From: Tubulanus polymorphus
Lineage: Eukaryota; Nemertea; Palaeonemertea; Tubulaniformes; Tubulanidae
Length of the DNA stretch: 64,000 nt
Assembly (NCBI RefSeq): GCF_964204645.1
Contig: NC_134028.1
Location: 18,636,153-18,700,152, forward strand
Direction: 5' to 3'
Part shown: piece after piece, positions 52,945-64,000 of the stretch
Numbering within the stretch: position 1 is the stretch's first letter
Layout: each line of letters starts with the position of its first letter
Made by a program: the position numbers and the translations under genes
The notes under the pieces: model-generated
The model's database searches: none
Told to the model about the DNA's origin: nothing
Seen by the model: the letters and a program-made list of their open reading frames with translations, nothing else

Positions 52945-55900
52945 CAGTAAAAACGGTACTTGATTCAATAAATGAACTTCATTGAGATTTTTACTAATCT
53001 ACTTGAATCCAAAAAGAACTGATATCACACCAAATTTAAATCTCATGAACACTTTTCTATTCTGTGCAAGAATAAAACAATAAACTTTTTCCTTGAAATA
53101 TTAAGGAAACAGGATTTTAGACGGAAAAATTATTGCCAATCATTGAATTTTCAGAACCCAAAGGTAATGCTCTAATGACTTAATTCAGTTCATTGACCAC
53201 TGGTCGAGTACCGGTACGCAGTTTTCTGAAGCGCAGGTGATCAAGTCTAAAGAACAACTTAATTGTAATAAATGATCTAAAATATTATATGAGCCAATGC
53301 GTTTAATGATTTAATTAACTGGTGTCGTGCTGAGTGGTTTAAATGGCCATAAATACTTTTTCATTTTATTCTTTTTTTAAGCATTGATTAACCATAGATT
53401 TAATTTCATCAAAACTATATTTGTATGCGCTTCCCGCAAATAACATTTTCTATTCGTTCAGTTTTCGGTTGCAAGTTCTATTCACACGATTCGAGTCAAG
53501 CTGTAAAAAAGTATATGTTACACGATACATGTGAAAATAACGCTCAGCGGCAAGTGAGGTGCTGTGTGATCCCGATGTGTAAAAAACCTTTTTAAGGGTA
53601 AAATATTTTTTCTATTTTGTCAACTCCATTCACAAACAGTAGCAAAACATACTCACGAAATTGTTTAAGCCTAAAACGGTTGATTTTGAATTATTGTCTT
53701 CATTGACAACATAAAGAAACCAATGGCAATAGCACCAAAAATTTGAGTTTAACTCTTTTGTGAAACTGAGCGCCCCTGGTCATTTCTAGAATTAACAATA
53801 CGACACGCCGTTTCGAATCGACCACGATATTCGGGAAGTATGAATTAAATGATCAATGGTGGTCAGCGATAGTCATTTTGTGAATTTGCAACGATTAAAC
53901 CTTTTTAGTTTGACATCACTAACGCGGTATATTGCTCGAGAAGTTTGAATTGATCAGTGATGGTCAGTTCATGTATTTGCAATGATGAATCCTTGGAAGT
54001 TTAAAACGAAACGCGGTATTTTGTTCTCTTATTCGAGAAGTTTGAATAAGCCAGTGGTGGTCAGTGATGGCCAATTTATGAATTTGCAATGGTGAATCCT
54101 TTCTACTTTGATACCAAACGCAGTATCCGTTTTCATAATCGAGAATGAATTGGTCAGTGGTGGTTAGTAATGGTCATTTTATGAATTTGCAATGATGAAT
54201 CCTTGGAAGTTTGAAACCAAATGCGTAGTCGTTATCATAAAGAAGTTTGAATTGGTCAGTGGTGGTCAGTAATGGCCAGTTCATTAATTTGCAATGATGA
54301 ATCCTTGGAGGTTTGAAACGAAACATGACGTGAACATTTCCAATATTCCCGTTCAGACTCGAGGATGTATCAATTGTTCAGTTTCTGACCAGTGTCATCA
54401 TGTGGTCCGATGAAATATTTTGTAGATAAAAAATGAAGGGGCAAAAAGCACATGTCAATCTCAATCGGACGAAACTGAGATCAAACATCATACACCATTT
54501 AGCATCATCCCCGCAAAAAGGGTTAGTTCAGCCGAGCGGAGTTTTCATTGTGGCCTATGTCGACTACCCCTCCAGTACGGGAAGTCGAGCAAAACGGTGT
54601 CTACCGTGTCGGAGAAATCCGTAACTACGTAGACTGCAATCGAAGGGGACGGAAGCACACGTGTGCCGTCGCCTTCGATTGCATTACTTTGTTTGTTTGG
54701 CTTTGTCGTTTGGATCTTGGTTCCCCAAGACTAACCCTAATTGGATTTTTTAACCTAACGACGGGGCATATGAAGTGTTACCCGCACTGACACTGTAATG
54801 CATTATGAGTTTTCCGGTTTGCTCGGCTACCCGTACTGGCGGGGTAGTCTAGAGAGGCCAATGAAAACTCCGGTTTGCTGAACCACCCCTCTTTGCGGGG
54901 ATGCGGTATGATGTTTGATCTGACAGTTTCAAGTGGTTAATGGCTGTTTCAAGTCACTTATTACAACGATGCTTATTACTTCGTGGTACATGGTGGTTTA
55001 AAAAAAGATTTCATAATAATACGCTCACCGCGTGGGCTTCGTAGAAAGACCACTACCTGTGACCTTCCCAAATTTTAATTGTCCTGTCCGATTTGGTTTC
55101 ATCCAATTGAGAGACTGCCTTTTCCAGTTAGGGCATTTTTGGATCACGTCACTCCAGGAAATGACTTAACGCTTTTGGGCCCCTTCGTCGGTTCCACATG
55201 TTTCATTTGAGCTATAGACCACAATGGTGACACCATGATGGTCAGTAACTGACCAATTGAGATATCCCCGAGTCTGAACACTTGACTTCGAATTTCGGAA
55301 ATTTATCATGTAATGTTTGTTTTCAAACTACTAAGGAATCATAATTGCAAATTCATCACTGACCATCACTGACCACCAATGACCAATTCAAACTTCTCGA
55401 ATATGAAAACGATATACCGCGTTATGGTGTCAAACTAGAAAGGATTCGCCATTGAAAATTCATAAATTGACCATCACTGACCACCACTGACCAATTGAAA
55501 CTTCTTGAAAGAACGATATACCGGTACCGCATTTGGTGTGAAACTAGAAAGGATTCGCAATTAAAATTCATAAATTGACCATCACTGATCACCACTGCCC
55601 AAGTGAAACTTCTCAAATATCGTGGTCGAATTCGAAAGTGCTTGTCGTCGTATTGCTATTTCTAGAAACCAGCAGAAAGTTTTGCTACTGTTTTTGAATG
55701 GCGTTGACATGATGGAAATTTATTACCCATAAATGGGTTACACATCTGGATCACAGCTCCTCACTTACCGCAGTGCGTTATTTTCACTGCATAGTAATGC
55801 TAATACATAAACTTTTTTACTACTTGACTCGAATCATCTGAACAGTACTGCGTTTGAAAACTCAACGAATAGAAAATGTTTGCGGGAAGCGCCTACAAAT

Positions 55901-56355
55901 TAGTTATAATAAGATTAATTAATCGATGCATGAAAAACAATTAAATCACAAGGTGACTAACACTCGTCTTTCAACCAATCTGCGCGATACCAATTAATTA
56001 AATCATTAAACGCATTGGGTTCCTAATATTTGAAATCATGTGATACAATAGTTGTTCTTTAGACTTGGCCACTTTCATTTCAGAAAACCGCGTACTAGAC
56101 CAGTGATCACCGAGGCATTAACCATTCCTTCAAGTTTTGAAAATTCAATGGTAACGCGGATTCTTCGCCTCTAAAAACTGTTTCGTTAATAGTTTTCTTT
56201 ATATGAAAAGTGTTCATAGGAATTGAAATTTGGAGTGATATCAGTCACAGCTGCTGTAACCCTTTTTCATTGTCAGTTCTTTTTTGGAATTCAAGTAGAT
56301 TAGTGAAAATATCAATGATGAAGTTCACTTATTATATCTAGTACCGTTTTTACTG
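52945..56355. mobile_element. Foldback element, 3.4 kb, arms above 1 kb
   Basis: The outer ends CAGTAAAAACGGTACT and, inverted, AGTACCGTTTTTACTG are near exact. The arms (52945 to about 54360; about 55200 to 56355) align in inverted order with indels. Both contain tandem units of about 60-140 bp with TTTGAATTGGTCAGTGGTGG and GGTCAGTGATGGTCA. No transposase frame is visible. Confidence 0.8.
54479..54918. repeat. Nested inverted repeat in the foldback centre
   Basis: 54479-54598 (GATCAAACATCATAC, ATCCCCGCAAA, CCAGTACGGG) is the inverted counterpart of 54822-54918. The loop contains a second hairpin (TGCAATCGAAGG...CCTTCGATTGCA) around GGGACGGAAGCACACGTGTG. Confidence 0.7.
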
Positions 56356-59300
56356 TCGCATGCGAGTCGAAACAAAAAGATCTATCCAACTGCATATCTT
56401 CGGGTATAAACTGTAATATCCTTCAGTATGTTATGAATATCTTTAAAGATTTGTGTTCTAGTATAATACCCGAAGGTTTAACTATCGGACACATAAAAGA
56501 TTCGCCATAGTCAAAGTTTTTTAGAAAATCTTTCTTCGAGAAAGAAAGATCTTTAAAAGAACGATTGGCGTCAAACTAAACCATAATGGACTGTTGTGAA
56601 TTTATTGAATAATCCACCTGAGAAATTTAAAGATTTCGAAGCAAAATTTATTCATATAAATCAAAAATGCATGAATAACTTGACCTTATTTGCGGGTCTC
56701 ATGAAACACTTTCGTGCGCTCTTTTTAAATCTAAAATAGCATAAATACATGCGTGTTTCGTTATAAACAAGGTTAAATTCCAAACGCACATGAAATATGG
56801 AGCCTGTATCACACGATATACACATCTTGAATTTTCTCTAACTACGTAGGCCCTTTCCGAATGGGAATTGTTCAGTTTTTTTAACGGCCGACATTCAGAG
56901 GCACCTAAAAAACCGGTTGTATAGCACTTGAGATTTTCAGTGTAGGGCACATCTCACATTGACTCGGCTCGCAGTCGGTGGTTTAATGGGAACACATCTG
57001 GTTGTTACTAGTTTAAAAGTTGACGAATTCAGAAAACTTTTTTCAAATGTCTTTGATAACTTTTTAAACATAGTATTCTTCTTAATTACATTTCGCTGAT
57101 TCCATAGATATTTTTTCATGAAAATTGCTCCAGTTATAACGGATTTAAACATACATGTAAAATGATTATTTTCAAAATATTCAATTTTCTCCGATTTTGA
57201 AGAAATTCTGACACAATATCATCTCCACTCGACACATGATTTTACTTCGGCGCCTTTGAAGGGAGTGTCACTTGTTGTTGAGTTCATATTTAGTCAAACA
57301 AGAAGATATGCCTGATTCCTTTTTAGAATTTAGATTTCGACGGATATCATCAAATTACTAGAAAGGGACAGCAGCTTTCGGTCATCCGCAAAAAATACCT
57401 AAAATTCTCTCCTAGGGTTATGGAAAAACATGTCACGAAACATATGGAAAATCCTTTGTTTGGTAGACTGAAATTATTGAACTCTTAAATAGCAACATTT
57501 AGAGAAACAAAAACATAAGAATATATTCTCACCCACCCTTGAAAAAAACAACGTGATTTCAATTAAAGATGACACGTAGCCTCATATCAAATGATTATGA
57601 ACGCAACAGACAGAGCCTATTCATTCTCTTTACGAGGATGGGTCTCCACATTCATAGGATACGATACGAGATTCGTGGGTACGAATGATGAATACAACTG
57701 ATAAAGCGCCAATTTCACTGATTCTTGTACAGAAAGGTGTTTTAGAGTAATCTAGTTAACAGGTGTGTTTTAGGAGTATTTTGAATTTAAATTCAAATCG
57801 GGGTTCATGACGAATATTGAGCATTCTAGGGCTGGAGCAAGAAACGTGTGGGATCGTCCGCCAATCGTATCGCCAAAGAAATAATAAGGAGCCAGTCCGT
57901 GGTGGCTATTGAAAGCGACGACCGCATGTGAATGCATTGATTGAATGACATCTCAAAAGTCAGATTATATAAAATTGAACATGATATATGGATAGGTTAT
58001 TCCATATATACTGGTAAAAATGATGCCCAATATGTGATATAAATGTTCAATTAAAAAGTGGAAACCGAATCCATAATTCAGTCTGGTATTGTTATAACAT
58101 CAAACACTCAAATTTAATCCTTTGTTAGATTGCTAGCCAGTGTAGATGAGCAAGAATAGTGGTCCCTAATTTTAATGTGGACTGTTCAACAAGTTGGAGT
58201 TTGTGTAGAGATGAATGAGTTTAAAATGGAGTGGAATCTAGATAATACTGTTTGAATGTCTATTACTCAATATTTTTATTGATCATAAAAAATTGTGGTA
58301 AAATATTTGACTCTAGGGTTGGTTTTAGATTGTATCTCTCCACGCCAGAGGTAATCACGGATATTGGACTACACAAAATTCCTTGTGTACAGCTCAACTT
58401 TTAAAATCCCTGGAAAAGCTCGCCACGGATATACCTCAGTAATGATAAATTTTCCCACAAATTCTCCCCTTCGAAAAACCTAAACAACCAATGTACGCTT
58501 GCTCTAAGTTTCCCAATGCACTATTGTTACCTTTTCTAGCTATTTGCACTAGCTGTTTGTCGCAAATAGATTGCATCCTCTATTACAGGAGTAAAGGATA
58601 CAGCTCTGGGACCCGTTTCTTTAAAGATAGTTTAAATTAACCATCATCCAATATGATACATGACTAAACACACTGAAAAAGATCAACTATGTACACATTT
58701 CAAATTTCAAACCATGTTTTATCATTAGAAAATTACGACACAACGTTCGATCTCTCACTAGAGATAATCTTTTTGAATTTGTACACTGAGTTTTCGTATC
58801 GTATTATCGTATTTTCAATTCTCTGTTTTTGAGTCAACAAGTACAAAGTTATTTTAGCAATGAAAATTTAATCGTCATTATAAATGTTAACTATCCACTG
58901 GTAAACTTACTAACTTTTGGCAACTGACCCTAGATCGTGGAATGGTCTCAGGTGGCCTGCTGATCCCCTCTTTATTTATACTACTGAAGAAATATACAGT
59001 ATAAGACGTAAAAAGTATATGAACATATTATTTATCTTTATATCGCGATAATTCGTGTACGTATGATTGAAAAACGATATTCTATCGAATCTCATGGTAC
59101 TTATGATTATTGTGTATAGAATCAATAATAAGCAACCCTCCACGGATACGAAGCAGCCTAAGTTTACATCCTACCAAAATTATCCTCGAAACTCTCAGCA
59201 TTATTTCAAGGGTCGGTCTTAGAAAATATATGAAGGACGTGCTCACAGGTTAACGAGGCCAAAAATCTTCCCCAAAATTTCAAATTTTTACAAGCAAAGA

Positions 59301-60659
59301 TAATATACTTCATGCTTTTGGTGCAGAAAAAAATACATGTCCACAAAATGCAAATTGTGTTTTCAAAGTAAACGATTGAGTGTGGAATTGTTTCGAATTC
59401 AAGGTTTTTCCATTAACACTCCGGTATTTTTCAATAAGTCAAACTATTGTTGATGTGATCAGATGGCCAGTTGAATACTTCATCATTATATTGAAAGATA
59501 TGTTATACTTAATGCATCTTTTCTTAGGCCTTACAGCTTTCTCTATTGGTTAGCGTTGTGATCACTCAAAATTAACCATAGGTTTGAATTCTCACTGATC
59601 TACTACATCTCTACAACAAAAATATATTTCATATTAGGCGATTAACTTTGATCTGTGGTCAGTGGACAGCAGCTACGAAACATTTCAAACTACTACATTA
59701 TCATTCCATCTATTCATGTATATATAATATGATATGATATCTTCTTTGTTCAGTTTAAAAGTCTTGATCGTAAAAGTTTGACAAGTCTCGCATGTTGGTA
59801 CCGATACGCACGTTCACGCGAGTGAAATGTGCACGTTACAGGCTCAAATGCGCACGTTACAATTACAAATGGAAACGTTGTTCGTTCAAAACCCTACGTA
59901 AAAATCTTATGCATTTTAGCGGAATTTCAAAGTCAGCTCGCTACCTACAACAAAAATCGGACAAGACTTTTTCAAGCGACACATTTAAATGTAAGAGCTA
60001 GTAGTACTAACGAAGGATTCACTAAACATATAAATTACTTACGGGGGTTCTGGTTAGCACTGGTAACTGGTCTGTACTGGTCAAGCATTGGTCAGTTAAA
60101 CAATTTTTAGATTAATGCCCACATCATATCTATTTATTTGACACCAAACAACTTAATTGTTTGCAAACAAATAATTTACTATATGGTCAGTACTGGTCAT
60201 GCATTGGTCAGTTAAAAGACCATGGTCCACGCCACATTTGATACCAAACATGATTGGATTGTGTCGTTTCGAAAATTTATCGGTTGGGCAATCTGTGGTC
60301 AGCCCTGGTTCGTTAGGTTCTTATTTTGCGGGCATTTTATCTCGAACCACCGAAAGACCGAATCACTAATTAATTCACCAGATCGTTAATTGCTGATAAT
60401 GAAGATTAGTGTTTAACTAATAGTCCTTGTCTGAACTAAATGTCTCTGGTATGGGTGCTATGGAATCATGTCCTTAACTGTACACCGTACTGTATCTTTG
60501 TACTGTATCTTTTTATGTTCACTACTACCGTAATTGACTATGATGTTTTCAAGTGGTCTTAAGTACCGTTAATAGCCGAAAGTCGTTGATTTATGTGAAA
60601 TTTACATACAGCGCCACCCGTTGATAGTAAAACTAACCCGAGCAATACGGGTGTTAAAG
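56356..60659. other. Long intergenic stretch, no gene found
   Basis: A short inverted repeat (CTTCGGGTAT / ATACCCGAAG) lies at 56398-56478. A GGTCAGT-rich patch at 60040-60320 resembles the minirepeats of the foldback element. No coding exon recognised. Confidence 0.35.
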
Positions 60660-60785
60660 AGATACGCTAGCAAACCGGCATTCTCATAATGGAGCCAGGG
60701 CAGCCAGCTCACTCCGGAACCCACGTCACTCAGTGGATGCAAAGGCAGCATCACGCCTTATCTCACTGAGCTACCGAGGCCGCTG
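60660..60785 (-). repeat. tRNA-derived SINE head
   Basis: On the minus strand: GGCCTCGGTAGCTCAGTGAGA (tRNA start with box A), then about 40 bp later GTGGGTTCCGGAGT (box B-like). The acceptor stem cannot be completed, so this is a SINE or tRNA relic, not a functional tRNA. Confidence 0.5.
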
Positions 60786-60995
60786 TTATTTTGTTCTGTC
60801 TCGGCTTTGGTCTTATTTTATCCACATTGTATGATTTTCATGTAATCTTCACCTGTCTGTGCTTTATTGATTTTTACACGAACATTTTTGAGTTCAATAA
60901 AGTTACATTGTATTGTATTGAAAATAGAGCTACGCGAAATGGATGCCCTCATTTGGATATTTCCGGAGCTATCCATTTTTGGATCCCGGCATAAA

Positions 60996-61127
60996 ATGGC
61001 GACGTTCGGTAGTAATCTCGAACGGGTCTTATATTCTTGCTTTTGTGGCAAGAAAAATGCGATATGTCGTCTTTATTTCTGTAGACATTGTTTGAAGCTG
61101 AGATGTAGTGATTGCGTCAGTCATGAG
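60996..61127 (+). CDS. DCTN4: Dynactin subunit 4 (p62), first coding exon
   Basis: A 44-codon exon starts MATFGSNLERVLY and ends CSDCVSHE, followed by a GTAAGT donor (phase 0). LYFCRHCLKLRCSDCVSHE matches the conserved N-terminal start of animal DCTN4 (LYFCRYCSELRS-ECVSHEV), which opens the zinc-binding cysteine region. DCTN4 belongs to the pointed-end complex of dynactin, the dynein cofactor. The ATG at 60996 is preferred over in-frame Mets upstream (for example 60867) because homology begins here. Later exons are outside the window; intron 1 fills the rest. Confidence 0.85.
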
Positions 61128-61182
61128 GTAAGTTCAGGATTTATTCAGACGCGTAGGAAGCAATTTTTGATTGCGGCGGCCA

Positions 61183-61567
61183 AAAATGTCAGGAACACTT
61201 TCCAAAAACGGCTTAATCTGCCAATTTCGGCGTTATCCGCCAATAACGGCAGAATCAGCCGTTTATGGATCACTCAGGGCGCTATTGCACTTTCGTACCC
61301 CCCTCCCAAAAATATTTATTCCAGCATATTTATTATCAGGGAGGTCTAGAGATTCAAAATCAGTAACTTTTGACCCAAAAAACTAACTTTTTCTAGGTTA
61401 AAATTTTGTTATTTTGGGCCCTAAATCGCGTGTAAATTCGCCGATTCGCGACGTCAACAACGCCATATTGGACAGTCAGGAACACTTTCCAAAAACGGCT
61501 TATTCTGCCAATTTCGGCGTTTTCCGCCAATAACGGCAGAATCAGCCATTTATGGATGACTCAGTTT
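61183..61567 (+). repeat. ~95-bp direct repeat in DCTN4 intron 1
   Basis: 61183-61280 and 61474-61567 share CAGGAACACTTTCCAAAAAC, GCCAATTTCGGCG and CCGCCAATAACGGCAGAATC. Both contain GCCGTTTTT/AAAAACGGC words that also occur in the palindrome next to it. Confidence 0.75.
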
Positions 61568-61636
61568 TAAACTGCTTCTGCCAATTTAGCCGAAATCGGC
61601 GTTTTCTGCCATTTTTGGCTTGTTCTTAAAAAACGC

Positions 61637-64000
61637 CATTTCCGCCGTTTTCAGCTGTTACAGTTTTTAAAACTACATCGCCAGAAACGGCGTTTTTAGC
61701 TTAGATAGTTTTACAGGTGCTATTTATAATGCTTAGTTCGATGGGAGTCCCTATTATGACATCATCGCTTTTCTGCTGGCATACATTTGTATATTTGCGC
61801 CGAAAAATTAATCTCATTGATCCGTTCCAGGCTTCAAGAAAGAATTAAATATAAATGTATGGGTTTCCGATGGCAAATGTATTTGAATTCTGTTCTTTCT
61901 GTATACCTGTATTCTATGAAATAAATATATACATACATGTATCCCAAATTGTTTCGAAAATGTTGAATTTTGAAATGAGTCTAGATACAGCTGTAGGCCT
62001 ATCGATTTTGAGTTGTAACGTCATCGGCCACCAATTCATTCAATCACTATCCATCACAAGAATCCATCAATTAGCCTAGCTTGGAGGCATCGAAGATGTT
62101 AATTACCTTCAATTAACCAACATCATATGCAGTCCAACATATCCCTCAACTATTCTATGCTTTATTAGGCAAGATAAGACCATGGGCAAAACTTAAAACT
62201 AGATTTTTGATACACTAGTTTATACATCCATGATTGATTTGTCTTATGAGAATGATAATTATAATAATAATTATTTTATTTTCAACATATAATATTTACA
62301 CATCCGTTCACCTCAGCAAATTAATTATTTTATTCCGAAAAAAGTACCGCGTAGACACTAGGGGAAACGTCTAAGTGGGTGGGGGAATCCTCATATATAA
62401 CAAGTGGACTGCCAATAATGGCTTAATAGTTTATGATTATAAAACTAACTACGCCAAAAACGGCGGAATACGCCAGAAATGGCGAATGTTTTTATGTGTA
62501 CCCATGGCAACGTTTACTTGAAAACTTTATAATAGTTTTTAAAACTAGTTCCCAAATTTATTTTTAACAAAAATCATGATTAATAAACTTGTTTCATGCT
62601 GTAGTAGTTTTGAGAGTTTTCCCGGAGTTTTTGGGCTTCATATGACGTAATCATTTAGAAAAACGTAAATTTGACCACTTTACCTAGCTCAAAAATTTCC
62701 ATCCTAGCGTCATATGAAAGCTTATCGTCTGCTCGAGATTATGACGTCATCGGCAACATGCGCTAATTGAACCGGAAGTGCGCAAAAAACTTTAAAGCAA
62801 AACTCGAAACTTAGTGAGCTGAAACTGGCTGATTAAGCCATAAACGACTGTGAAAGGCACTTCCGGTTCAATTAGCGCATGTTGCCGATGACGTCATAAT
62901 CTCGAGCAGACGATAAGCTTTCATATGACGCTAGGATGGAAATTTTTGAGCTAGGTAAAGTGGTCAAATTTACGTTTTTCTAAATGATTACGTCATATGA
63001 AGCCCAAAAACTCTGGGAAAACTCTCAAAACTACTACAGCATGAAACAAGTTTATTAATCATGATTTTTGTTAAAAATAAATTTGGGAACTAGTTTTAAA
63101 AACTATTATAAAGTTTTCAAGTAAACGTTGCCATGGGTACACATAAAAACATTCGCCATTTCTGGCGTATTCCACCGTTTTTGGCGTAGTTAGTTTTATA
63201 ATCATAAACTATTAAGCCATTATTGGCAGTCCCCTTGTTATATATGAGGATTCCCCCACCCACTTAGACGTTTCCCCTAGTGTCTACGCGGTACTTTTTT
63301 CGGAATAAAATAATTAATTTGCTGAGGTGAACGGATGTGTAAATATTATATGTTAAAAATAAAAATAAAATTATTATTATTATAATTATCATTCTCATAA
63401 GACAAATCAATCATGGATGTATAAACTAGTGTATCAAAAATCTAGTTTTAAGTTTTGCCCATGGTCTTATCTTGCCTAATAAAGCATAGAATGGTTGAGG
63501 GATATATTGGACTGCATATGATGTTGGTTAATTGAAGGTAATTAACATCTTCGATGCCTCCAAGCTAATTGATGGATTCTTGTGATGGATAGTGATTGAA
63601 TGAATTGGTGGCCGATGACGTTACAACTCAAAATCGATACAGCTGTATCTAGACTCATTCCAAAATACAACAAACATTTTCGAAACAATTTGGGATACAT
63701 GTATGTATATATTTATTTCATAGAATACAGGTATACAGAAAGAACAGAATTCAAATACATTTGCCATCGGAAACCCATACATTTATATTTAATTCTTTCT
63801 TGAAGCCTGGAACGGATCAATGAGATTAATTTTTCGGCGCAAATATACAAATGTATGCCAGCAGAAAAGCGATGATGTCATAATAGGGACTCCCATCGAA
63901 CTAAGCATTATAAATAGCACCTTTAAAACTATCTAAGCTAAAAACGCCGTTTCTGGCGATGTAGTTTTAAAAACTGTAACAGCTGAAAACGGCGAAAATG
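61637..64000. mobile_element. Near-perfect palindrome (foldback element) in DCTN4 intron 1, cut by window end
   Basis: 61637-62781 is the inverted copy of 62857-64000 with only scattered mismatches and almost no net indel. The loop is 62782-62856 (75 bp). Arms are at least 1.14 kb and may extend beyond the window. They contain many CGCCAAAAACGG-type words and GCGCTAATTGAACCGGAAGT at the loop edge. No ORF of note. Confidence 0.9.

Noticed and set aside
60660..60785. Functional tRNA gene
   Set aside because: Box A is convincing but box B deviates and the cloverleaf does not close; treated as a SINE head.
60867..60995. Longer N-terminus for dynactin subunit 4
   Set aside because: The upstream in-frame residues show no similarity to DCTN4; the family starts at the Met at 60996.

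Overview
This window is eukaryotic nuclear DNA from an animal, most likely a marine lophotrochozoan such as a mollusc. Two host genes are recognisable, both with GT/AG introns: a 3-mercaptopyruvate sulfurtransferase gene (three exons, 41102-44076) and the first coding exon of dynactin subunit 4 (60996-61127). Most of the rest is mobile DNA. The lineage guess rests on the host genes and on a dispersed repeat with ~150-bp tandem cores and an ACGG-type microsatellite, which resembles the Pearl/CvA repeats described in bivalves. It is an inference.

Region 1 (1-6079) is one nearly complete BEL/Pao LTR retrotransposon on the minus strand. Its LTRs are identical and its 1805-codon Gag-Pol frame is intact, but the reverse transcriptase box reads YVDN. 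It inserted into a gene of Region 2.

Region 2 (6080-13451) is a decayed but still readable part of a Polinton/Maverick-like viral element. A plus-strand block of AT-rich, tightly packed genes encodes small membrane proteins, a coiled-coil membrane protein and a capsid-like protein. A minus-strand block carries an integrase fragment and two small proteins. Almost every gene starts at a T-run followed by (A)ATAAATG, which resembles poxvirus late promoters. Region 3 (13452-18630) holds a 115-bp tandem repeat, an orphan ORF, a 5'-truncated HNH nuclease, a frameshifted baculovirus-F-like envelope gene, and its polypurine tract and LTR. Region 4 (18631-23940) is a mosaic of MITE-like elements, a duplicated exon-like segment and a degenerate Gag fragment.

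Region 5 (23941-38120) is a second, more decayed Polinton-like copy bounded by ~250-290 bp terminal inverted repeats. It carries remnants of a protein-primed DNA polymerase B (exonuclease part only), an integrase with chromodomain, a packaging ATPase, zinc-finger proteins and the same virion gene set as Region 2, in the same order but on the minus strand. Two Pearl-like repeats lie inside it and a third abuts its right end.

Region 6 (39527-46887) contains the sulfurtransferase gene. Region 7 (46888-52912) contains a FLYWCH/MULE-type pseudogene split by a foldback element, a DDE_Tnp_4 transposase remnant, and a split Gypsy integrase tail. Region 8 (52945-56355) is a 3.4-kb foldback element with a nested inverted repeat. 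Region 9 (60660-64000) holds a tRNA-like SINE head, dynactin exon 1, and a palindrome of at least 2.36 kb in its first intron that runs off the window edge.

The strongest candidate for a little-described system is the Polinton-like virus. Two copies in one window let the conserved virion module, start-site motif, gene order and modes of decay be read directly.
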